A stretch of 6,019 nt of DNA, from NCBI GenBank assembly GCA_046080565.1, contig JBJTUF010000159.1:1-6019 (forward strand), read 5' to 3'. Made by a program: the position numbers and the translations under genes. Shown here in pieces: positions 1 to 5,014 of the stretch. Under the pieces are notes generated by a model that did no database searches, had not been told where the DNA came from, and worked only from the letters and a program-made list of their open reading frames with translations. Source of the stretch: Cuspidothrix sp046080565 (lineage in GTDB: Bacteria > Cyanobacteriota > Cyanobacteriia > Cyanobacteriales > Nostocaceae). Position 1 is the first letter of the stretch. Each line of letters opens with the position of its first letter.

Positions 1-1
1 T

Positions 2-100
2 CGTAGTATTCGACAAAAGTCAAGACGAGCTGCGATGAATGATCAATACATGATTTCTGTGTTAGCAGCATCCATCGCAAACTATTCTCCTCTACTGTAA
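2..100 (+). CDS. C-terminal fragment of an unidentified protein (5' end outside window)
   Basis: The frame starting at base 2 is open from the window edge to a TAA at 98-100 and gives 32 residues, ending in ...NDQYMISVLAASIANYSPLL. The composition is ordinary and protein-like, with a basic stretch (RQKSRR) followed by a mildly hydrophobic end. Because the start lies outside the window, no family can be assigned. The support is only an open frame with reasonable amino acids, so it could be chance, although the other two forward frames are less protein-like. A weak CCCT/AGGG hairpin (104-107 with 114-117) follows the stop, but it lacks a T-run and is not a convincing terminator. Confidence 0.4.
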   Translation, partial: RSIRQKSRRAAMNDQYMISVLAASIANYSPLL

Positions 101-279
101 TTCCCCTGTCAATAGGGCTTGAGATGCGCTAACCCTGGTAATTGGAAAAAAATAATTATTACCTAAAAACTCATATCGTAAGTGACTGCCTAGACTTGAT
201 ATGATAGGAAGTCAACATAGATAATAAGTATTGCAATTTGTAGAATATTACCTATTCCCTCTTGCCTTCTGGTATATTT

Positions 280-402
280 AGGACTTACGCAAGTGTCACA
301 CTAAAAATCTGTTGTAGGGTGAGTCAGACTGCATAAATCCTGCAAATAAACAGATTCTTGATATCTGACACACCCTACCAATATGTCAGTTGCGTAAGTC
401 CT
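280..402. mobile_element. MITE-like palindromic element, copy 1
   Basis: The ends are a perfect 13-bp inverted repeat: AGGACTTACGCAA at 280-292 and its reverse complement at 390-402. A second, inner inverted repeat pairs 314-327 with 365-378 (13 of 14 bases, core GTAGGGTG/CACCCTAC), and 306-313 pairs with 349-356. The element is about 123 bp, has no reading frame, and could fold into a long hairpin. Its left 20 bases (280-299) recur exactly at 1367-1386. Terminal repeats, short length and no coding capacity fit a non-autonomous element moved by a transposase encoded elsewhere. A target-site duplication is not clear; ATATT at 274-278 and 404-408 is a weak candidate. It sits about 90 bp upstream of the peptidase start. 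Confidence 0.7.
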
Positions 403-478
403 GATATTATGTAATCTAGCCAGGAGTTTTAATTAATCACTGGCAATTTGCTACAAACCATAAGTAATAGACAATATT

Positions 479-482
479 GAGG
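479..482 (+). promoter_or_regulatory. Ribosome binding site (GAGG) that decides the peptidase start
   Basis: GAGG ends 9 nt before ATG 492. The longer reading would start at TTG 477, which overlaps this motif and has no ribosome site of its own, so the 492 start is preferred. Confidence 0.6.
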
Positions 483-491
483 CTATTATCA

Positions 492-1256
492 ATGTCAGAC
501 GCTTTAGAAGATTTTGTCAATTTAAGTAACATCCAGTCATCAGGTCAAGTCCTGAAGCTCATAGAAGCTGATGCTGCTACTGTTATAGAAATACAAACCC
601 TACTCAAACGAAAAGGTCTTTACCCCAGTGATATTGATGGTAAAGTTGGTAAGCTAACCATTGAAGGATTTGCCAAATTTAAAGAAAGTATATGGCTGGA
701 TTCCCCTGAATTAATAGGACCATCTGTCGCTGGTGCATTGATAGAAATCGCAGTAGGGCATAGTCTAAGTGAACAAGCACTAGACACACAATCAGAACCT
801 CTACCAGAATCTAGTCAGGGTGACAAGACTGGTAAAACCATGAAGTTACCCAATGGAACTATTGTTTATGAACGGGAATTAATCGTTGAAGGTATTCCTC
901 TGACATGGGGAGAATTTACTCAAGGATGTACCAGAGTTCCAGAAAGGAATGAAATCGTTAACAACATGATTAAAACGGCCAAGGGATTCGGTAAAATTCG
1001 TCAAACTTTTGGTAGTCCTTTGCGTATTAACTCTGGCTATCGCCCTCCCGCAATTAATCGTGCTGTTGGTGGCGCTCGTGCTTCTCAACACATCCATGGA
1101 CTAGCCTTGGATATATCTCCAATTAATGGCAGTATGCAAAAATTATTTGAAATCTGTCGTGCTTCTGATTGTACTGGTTTAGGACGTGGTATGCACAGAG
1201 GTTTCGTTCATATTGACTGGCGTGCCGGTGGACGTGTAGTTTTTGATTACCCTTAA
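492..1256 (+). CDS. Peptidase M15A family protein (zinc D,D-peptidase type) with N-terminal peptidoglycan-binding-like domain
   Basis: The 254-residue product is predicted to hydrolyse D-Ala-containing peptide bonds in peptidoglycan. The ATG at 492 is chosen over an in-frame TTG at 477 because GAGG (479-482) lies 9 nt before it, as a ribosome site should. Residues about 28-66 resemble a PG_binding_1-like helical repeat (IQTLLKRKGLYP...DGKVGKLT). An acidic, Ser/Gln-rich linker follows at about 95-115. The catalytic domain spans about 130-254. It carries SGYRPP at 181-186, the SxHxxGxAxD signature with His200 and Asp207, and VHID with His240. These match the three zinc ligands of M15A enzymes, and Asp242 also lies in the active-site strand. 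No signal peptide or membrane span is visible, so the export route is unclear. The gene is monocistronic, lies between two MITE-like elements, and converges on the SGNH hydrolase gene. The family call is firm; the physiological role (wall remodelling or lysis) is inferred. Confidence 0.92.
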   Translation: MSDALEDFVNLSNIQSSGQVLKLIEADAATVIEIQTLLKRKGLYPSDIDGKVGKLTIEGFAKFKESIWLDSPELIGPSVAGALIEIAVGHSLSEQALDTQSEPLPESSQGDKTGKTMKLPNGTIVYERELIVEGIPLTWGEFTQGCTRVPERNEIVNNMIKTAKGFGKIRQTFGSPLRINSGYRPPAINRAVGGARASQHIHGLALDISPINGSMQKLFEICRASDCTGLGRGMHRGFVHIDWRAGGRVVFDYP

Positions 1257-1289
1257 TTAGCTCAGTAGAACGAACTCAATAATTCAAAG

Positions 1290-1342
1290 TTTGTAGTGTA
1301 GGAATTAATTCCTCATTTGAGGACTAAAATTCTCACTACAAA
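1290..1342. repeat. Palindromic hairpin repeat between converging genes, possible bidirectional terminator
   Basis: The outer arms TTTGTAGTG (1290-1298) and CACTACAAA (1334-1342) are perfectly complementary. Inside them GAATT (1302-1306) pairs with AATTC (1328-1332). The centre holds a perfect 14-bp palindrome (1300-1313) and an alternative hairpin TCCTCA/TGAGGA (1310-1315 with 1318-1323). The whole 53 bp can therefore fold in more than one way. It lies 34 nt after the peptidase stop and 85 nt beyond the stop of the converging SGNH gene. There is no strong T-run on either side, so the terminator role is an inference from position. It resembles the small dispersed palindromes common in Nostocales. 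Confidence 0.5.
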
Positions 1343-1366
1343 ACTAGATCAATATTTTTTGCATTA

Positions 1367-1418
1367 AGGACTTACGCAAGTGTCACAACGAAAATCTAGT
1401 GTATGGTGCGTAAGTCCT
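1367..1418. mobile_element. Short MITE-like element, copy 2 (apparent internal-deletion relative of copy 1)
   Basis: A perfect 12-bp inverted repeat, AGGACTTACGCA (1367-1378) with its complement at 1407-1418, bounds a 52-bp unit. The first 20 bases equal copy 1 (280-299). The next stretch (AAAATCT...GTATGGTG) still follows the left arm of copy 1 (AAAATCT...GTAGGGTG) before running straight into the right terminal repeat, so the middle of copy 1 is missing. Both copies have the same orientation. It ends 8 nt after the SGNH gene's stop codon on that gene's strand, so that gene's 3' transcript end probably includes it. No clear target duplication is visible. Confidence 0.65.
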
Positions 1419-1426
1419 GTTACTTA

Positions 1427-2560
1427 TCAATTGTAAGTTTGAGCAACTCTATATTCTATTTGTTCCAGTGCAAATTGCCAGACTTGATATCCTGCGCGAG
1501 ATAAATGTAATCCATCTGTAGTTAATTCAGGACGTAAATTACCATCAAGATCGGTAAACCAATTGTGAATATTGAGAAAATTAACTCGTTGCTTTTTGGC
1601 AATGATACCAAGTTGGACATTAAGATTACGAATACGACTGTTAGGAATTTTTTGGGAGCGTACAGGTAAAATAGATTGGACAATAATCTGACTTTTCGGA
1701 TGAGTTTGACGTAAGTTGCGAATAATACGAGAAGAATTTACCAAAATTGATTTATCAGTTGTACCTTTACGTAAATCATTAATGCCAATCATCACATAGA
1801 TCACATCAGGTCTAGTTGTCGAAAACGCTGAGAGTCTTTTTAAGACACCATCGGAAGTATCTCCAGATATACCTTGATTTAACCATAATTTACCCGTCGG
1901 TAGTTTGTCTTTAGGAAACCACAAACTCAAAGAATCACCAACCAAGATACTCAAACGATTTAGACCTTGACCTTTAGTAATAGCTTTAGCTTCCATAGCT
2001 AATAAGCTTTTCCAATCTTGATAGGTTAGTTTATAGGTTTTATTAGACTCCCAGGAAGATTCTAAATTTTCGTCATTTTCTGTCCGGGTATAAATTTGAC
2101 CGCTTCTGAGAAATGCTAATCTTTGCTGATAGAGTTGACTACCAGAAACAGGTAACTTAGTTTTAGCCGTATTACGTTGAGAATTAAAGTTAAACGATGA
2201 TCTTGTTGATAAGCGTTGCTGCCTAAATTCTGACAATAAAACACCTATACTGGGGATATTTTTGGTAATAACTGATAATTGTTCTTCTGGAAACAAGCTT
2301 TGTTCACTAAACTCTGGCAATGACCTATCCACTTTGGCAAAACTTTTTCCTTTTCCTAGGGATTTTTGAGTATCAGTGCTAAATTCAGGTGCAGCAACTT
2401 GCCGATGGGCGATTTTTTCGGTCTGATAAGATTGGAAACCCTCTGCTAAATCTAATAAGGATACAGAATCATCTGGTAAATTAGCTATCTGTGGAGGTGT
2501 TGATGTTGGTATTACCAATCCTGTTAATAAACTGGCGGCCAGCAGATAAGGTTCACTCAT
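1427..2560 (-). CDS. SGNH/GDSL-family hydrolase (lipase/esterase-like)
   Basis: The product has 377 residues. The catalytic domain fills about residues 203-375 and shows all the SGNH blocks: GDSL with nucleophile Ser210 (208-211), the block II glycine in NQG (Gly230), GIND (259-262) with Asn261, and DGLH (349-352) with Asp349 and His352. Such enzymes hydrolyse ester or thioester bonds in lipids or acetylated sugars; the substrate cannot be read from sequence. Residues 5-20 are hydrophobic (YLLAASLLTGLVIP), but no basic residues precede them, so this is at best a weak export signal or anchor. Residues about 25-200 form a polar, Ser/Gln/Lys-rich region with no recognised domain. The start is ATG 2558-2560, with AAGGAA (complement of 2571-2576) 10 nt upstream. 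The gene is transcribed alone and converges on the M15A peptidase. The family is certain; an envelope location is likely but inferred. Confidence 0.92.
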   Translation of the reverse strand: MSEPYLLAASLLTGLVIPTSTPPQIANLPDDSVSLLDLAEGFQSYQTEKIAHRQVAAPEFSTDTQKSLGKGKSFAKVDRSLPEFSEQSLFPEEQLSVITKNIPSIGVLLSEFRQQRLSTRSSFNFNSQRNTAKTKLPVSGSQLYQQRLAFLRSGQIYTRTENDENLESSWESNKTYKLTYQDWKSLLAMEAKAITKGQGLNRLSILVGDSLSLWFPKDKLPTGKLWLNQGISGDTSDGVLKRLSAFSTTRPDVIYVMIGINDLRKGTTDKSILVNSSRIIRNLRQTHPKSQIIVQSILPVRSQKIPNSRIRNLNVQLGIIAKKQRVNFLNIHNWFTDLDGNLRPELTTDGLHLSRAGYQVWQFALEQIEYRVAQTYN

Positions 2561-2570
2561 CGTTGTTTTA

Positions 2571-2576
2571 TTCCTT
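2571..2576 (-). promoter_or_regulatory. Ribosome binding site (AAGGAA) of the SGNH hydrolase gene
   Basis: On the minus strand AAGGAA lies 10 nt before the ATG, a good match and distance. It supports the annotated start. Confidence 0.65.
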
Positions 2577-3318
2577 GTGCGTATTCACTGCTGTTTCTTA
2601 TGACAGGGTTAACTCAGTGAATTCAGGAAAATTTCGCTTCTATGACGTTTAACGACAACTAAAAATCTCAAATTCCGTATTTATTGTCGGTTGAAAAAGT
2701 GTAGATACTGAGTAAGTTAGTTACTGTATTTTTGCTGTATGCTCTGAATTGTCTTTGATTACAGCCTATTTAGTAGCTATTAATTTCATTTATGAACAAA
2801 AAAACTAGCTTTTTTACTTTTAATCAAAGAAGATTGACTTGTATTAACTTTTGTAATAGCAGTTCATAAGATTTAACATTTTTAACAAGTCTAACTGCAT
2901 CCGACAAGCTGAGCTATAAGTCATAAATTATGGTTATGATTACTAGATGCTATTTTTTCTTGATTTTAATTCTGAACTCCTTGCTAAATCAGATTTATGG
3001 ACTTTTAGCTATTTATCTCTCACCTTTGTTTTTTAAATTTGTATACATTTTTGATCACCTCTTTTTTAGGTTTACTACTTTTGGTAGATGACAATTACAA
3101 ACCAGTTGTGATATCAACCATAAGAAAATTTAATCAGTCTTTAACTCAGTATAAATATTTGTTTGTAAAAAAAATTATAAAAATTGCTGGAATGCTTATC
3201 CTATATAACTTACATCTATTAAATATGAATACGTTTATTTGCGCTTACTTAAAAAGTTTTGTATAAAAAACCAAATTCAAAATATAGTATTTATATTTGT
3301 ATTGTAAACTACAATGCT
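2577..3318. other. AT-rich intergenic spacer without a convincing gene
   Basis: This stretch of about 740 bp is strongly AT-rich. It contains the SGNH leader hairpin (2583-2622), an A-run/T-run around CTAGC near 2798-2815, and a six-base stem TCATAA/TTATGA (2921-2926 with 2934-2939). The only longer reading frame (3039-3266, +) starts at TTG, has no ribosome site and encodes a Leu/Ile/Lys/Tyr-rich product expected from AT-rich noncoding DNA. I see no tRNA, no conserved RNA and no transposon ends. Promoters for the SGNH gene must lie at its left edge but are not recognisable. Confidence 0.6.
2583..2622 (-). promoter_or_regulatory. Hairpin in the 5' leader of the SGNH hydrolase gene
   Basis: ATTCACTG (2583-2590) is complementary to CAGTGAAT (2615-2622). 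Inside it, CTGT (2591-2594) pairs with ACAG (2603-2606), leaving an eight-base bulge on one side. The structure lies directly upstream of the ribosome site of the minus-strand gene. It could be an operator or a leader RNA hairpin. Its function is unknown, and I could not place convincing -35/-10 boxes nearby. Confidence 0.3.
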
Positions 3319-3543
3319 ATGTGCAGCAAAATAAGTAAATCCTCAAAGTGCTTGCTACAACTAAGTTATACTCGTCGTCAGAAAGTTAAATTTGCAGAAT
3401 TATTAAATCTGTTTGCTGTTTATAGTTTGGATTAGACATATAAAAATTTATCAAAACCAGAACAGATCAATTCTGGGAATGTAGAATAACTTCGCAAAAA
3501 GTGCTAGGATTTATCCGAAGTCATTAATGTTTCCTTTAATTCT

Positions 3544-3738
3544 GTGGCTAGAGCTAGTACCGCAATCGGTGTAAGTCCGATCATCAAGGAGATTGTGCAA
3601 AAACAGGCACATTCAACTCGCTTAACCTTAAAAGAGGTTATTCTCATGGGAATGTTGGCAATTGATAAGTTAGATGATCAAAACTGCCAAGAGTTAGCGG
3701 ATCAAGTTCATCAAATGCAGGTTAATGGTGAAATCTAA
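3544..3738 (+). CDS. Small hypothetical protein, possible ribbon-helix-helix DNA-binding protein
   Basis: The product has 64 residues. Residues 5-11 (STAIGVS) could form a beta strand, 12-25 (PIIKEIVQKQAHST) a first helix and 28-43 (LTLKEVILMGMLAIDK) a second, followed by an acidic/Gln-rich tail. That order of strand, helix, helix resembles CopG/Arc-type repressors and antitoxins, but I cannot name a family and the match is structural guesswork. The start is GTG 3544; no ribosome site precedes it, and the frame is open further upstream to about 3508 without a standard start codon. A TATAAA at 3439-3444 may be a -10 box. A second small frame starts inside its end (ATG 3725 or GTG 3728), suggesting translational coupling. 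Amino acid usage looks genuinely coding. Confidence 0.55.
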   Translation: MARASTAIGVSPIIKEIVQKQAHSTRLTLKEVILMGMLAIDKLDDQNCQELADQVHQMQVNGEI

Positions 3739-3983
3739 ATCTGCTGGTAAGAGGCTAAAATTCTAAGTCTCACGCCTCCAGTTCACAAGCGGAAATTATT
3801 GATAAAGATTGTAGTGTGATTAATCACATCTCTACTTTTGATGATAATGAAAGCAACGTACCATTAAATCATGCTGATGGGGTTCAGAACCTAGCCAGTG
3901 GCGTTGACGATTTTGGCAACAACTTGGGTTGTAGATACTACAACCTTAAGCTCTGTCTAGGACAAAAATTTAATAAAAAATAA
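3725..3983 (+). pseudogene. Frameshifted small gene overlapping the end of the 64-residue ORF
   Basis: ATG 3725 (or GTG 3728, preceded by CAGG at 3718-3721) opens a frame reading MVKSKSAGKRLKF that meets TAA at 3764-3766. In the +1 frame, protein-like sequence continues from about 3762 (SKSHASSSQAEIIDKD...) for about 74 codons to TAA 3981-3983, with no start codon of its own near the beginning. Removing one T in the AAATTCT run (3758-3764) joins both parts into one protein of about 86 residues that is Ser/Asp/Asn-rich and has no recognised domain. The last 15 or so residues, beyond the hairpin at 3927-3945, look less coding, so the gene may also be truncated. The site does not look slippery for programmed +1 shifting (UUC cannot re-pair on UCU), so mutation or sequencing error is likelier. 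Its partner is probably the upstream small protein; its function is unknown. Confidence 0.35.
3927..3945. repeat. Perfect short hairpin GGTTGTAG/CTACAACC
   Basis: Eight bases (3927-3934) are exactly complementary to 3938-3945, with a three-base loop ATA. It lies inside the tail of the broken reading frame 3725-3983, where the coding character fades. There is no T-run after it, so it is not a standard terminator. Confidence 0.45.
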
Positions 3984-4005
3984 GAGTATGACTCTGAAAT
4001 GAAGA

Positions 4006-4080
4006 CTACTAGATCTGACACTCTATTACATAGGTATTAAGCAAAACATTTTTATGTTTTCTTTTGGCAGTGTCTAGTAG
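4006..4080. repeat. Nested inverted repeat of 75 bp
   Basis: The left arm CTACTAGA (4006-4013) plus CACT (4019-4022) is complementary to the continuous right arm AGTGTCTAGTAG (4069-4080), with five extra bases (4014-4018) in the left arm. In the centre AAAACAT (4043-4049) pairs with ATGTTTT (4054-4060) around a four-T loop. It could be a small palindromic element or part of a structured RNA. No reading frame runs through it. Confidence 0.45.
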
Positions 4081-4151
4081 ACTCATTAGGATTTCTTTCT
4101 GGTCTTCCCTGTGGATCAAATCAGAAAAATACTAAAAATTCTGTGGTAAGG

Positions 4152-4182
4152 TAGCGGTAATTGATTAATTGCCGCTATTTTT
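4152..4182 (+). terminator. Rho-independent terminator (+ strand)
   Basis: TAGCGGTAATT (4152-4162) pairs with AATTGCCGCTA (4167-4177). The 11-bp stem includes one G-U pair, has a GATT loop, and is followed at once by TTTTT (4178-4182). The T-run is only on the + strand, so it ends rightward transcripts. The nearest + strand gene upstream is the small pair at 3544-3983, about 170 bp away, implying a long 3' region or a separate transcript. Confidence 0.75.
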
Positions 4183-4200
4183 CATGGATTTGTCAGAAAT

Positions 4201-4240
4201 AATCCCCCAAACCTTTTCACTTTAAGAGAATGGGGGGATT
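4201..4240. repeat. Inverted repeat AATCCCCC / GGGGGATT
   Basis: AATCCCCC (4201-4208) is complementary to GGGGGATT (4233-4240), with a 24-base spacer rich in A and T. The arms are GC-rich against a very AT-rich background. It lies downstream of the minus-strand gene ending at 4357 and could contribute to its termination, but the long loop and lack of a clean T-run make this weak. Confidence 0.4.
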
Positions 4241-4356
4241 TCTATGTTGCAGCAAAAAGTGAATTATTACCAGTTAACACCTCAAAAGTTAAGCTTTGAA
4301 TAAGAAAAATTTAATTTTTGATAAATTTTATTCAAATTAGGAATATATCCTGGTAT

Positions 4357-4770
4357 TTATTCAGGAAATTTGTAAATAATTCCTTCTTGATTAGTCGTTT
4401 CAAAATTAGCATTTAGCTGTTTGGCTTTTTCGTCTAGATATGTTTTCGATTGCTCTATAGATATTTGAGCAAATAAAGCAAATTTTGTGACTGTAATTTC
4501 TCCTTTCTCTTGTTGTAATAAACGCAGAAATAATTGTTCTCTTTCTAAATTTATTTTTTTAATTTCTTTTTGATGTTGTTGACGTAAACTCCAGATAATC
4601 CATGTTCCTAAAGCTGTTGATGGTATACCAAATATAACTAAAGCGGCTAATGCACCTTCTTTATCTACACTGGTTTTTTTAGAATTTATTAAATCTAGAG
4701 TCCCTAATAGGAGGATAGCTAGACCAATTGTTAAAAATGTTCCGGCTAATATTTTTTTGACTGTTTTCAT
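4357..4770 (-). CDS. Small membrane protein with two transmembrane segments and a soluble C-terminal domain, function unknown
   Basis: The product has 137 residues. A short basic N-terminus (MKTVKK) leads into a first hydrophobic span at about 7-28 and a second at about 40-62, separated by a short polar loop. A charged helix (about 63-90, RQQHQKEIKKINLEREQLF...) that may form a coiled coil follows. The last 45 residues (GEITVTKFALFAQISIEQSKTYLDEKAKQLNA, in part) have the pattern of a small winged-helix-like or helical domain ending in a strand (IIYKF). Similar two-span proteins with this tail occur in cyanobacteria, to my recollection without a known role. The basic N-terminus and the positive residues after span 2 suggest both ends are cytoplasmic. 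The start is ATG 4768-4770. The only upstream purine match (AAAGG) is about 13 nt away, so initiation is weak. The gene is transcribed alone and divergently from the symporter. Confidence 0.8.
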   Translation of the reverse strand: MKTVKKILAGTFLTIGLAILLLGTLDLINSKKTSVDKEGALAALVIFGIPSTALGTWIIWSLRQQHQKEIKKINLEREQLFLRLLQQEKGEITVTKFALFAQISIEQSKTYLDEKAKQLNANFETTNQEGIIYKFPE

Positions 4771-4810
4771 AGATTTTTTTAAACCTTTTTTTTTGCAAAG
4801 ATTTAGGACT

Positions 4811-4840
4811 AATATATACTACTTGTACTCGATATGAAAA
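4811..4840 (-). promoter_or_regulatory. Possible sigma-70-type promoter for the two-span membrane protein gene
   Basis: On the minus strand TTTTCA (complement of 4835-4840, 4 of 6 to the -35 consensus) lies 18 nt before TATATT (complement of 4811-4816, 5 of 6 to the -10 consensus). It would give a leader of about 35 nt before ATG 4770. In this AT-rich spacer chance matches are likely. Confidence 0.3.
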
Positions 4841-5014
4841 TATATACACCAATAGGATTGGAGGTGTTTTATTTTTGCCAATGTTGATCAATATGTAAAG
4901 GTTTGTAACAAATCCGATAATTTTTCGCAATTTGATTGAGAAACAAAAGAACGAATACAGCCAAGCAATGTTGTCAAAGCGAAAATCCTACACTTAGTCT
5001 GCCAAAAACCAACT

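Noticed and set aside
477..491. TTG 477 as the start of the M15A gene
   Set aside because: The GAGG ribosome site falls inside this extension and is correctly spaced for ATG 492.
879..1097. Minus-strand frame of 72 residues
   Set aside because: It lies wholly inside the M15A gene on the opposite strand, and the + strand frame carries clear catalytic motifs.
2798..2815. A-run/T-run around CTAGC as a terminator
   Set aside because: The stem would be only A-T pairs and no gene ends nearby.
3039..3266. 75-residue + strand reading frame with a hydrophobic N-terminus
   Set aside because: It has a TTG start, no ribosome site and a Leu/Ile/Lys/Tyr-dominated composition expected of AT-rich noncoding DNA. 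No family or neighbour supports it.
3758..3767. Programmed +1 frameshift site
   Set aside because: TTC before TAA cannot re-pair in the +1 frame, and no stimulatory element is evident. A simple indel is more likely.
4679..4930. Minus-strand frame of 83 residues
   Set aside because: It overlaps the start of the two-span membrane protein in another frame and extends into AT-rich spacer. Its composition is non-protein-like.
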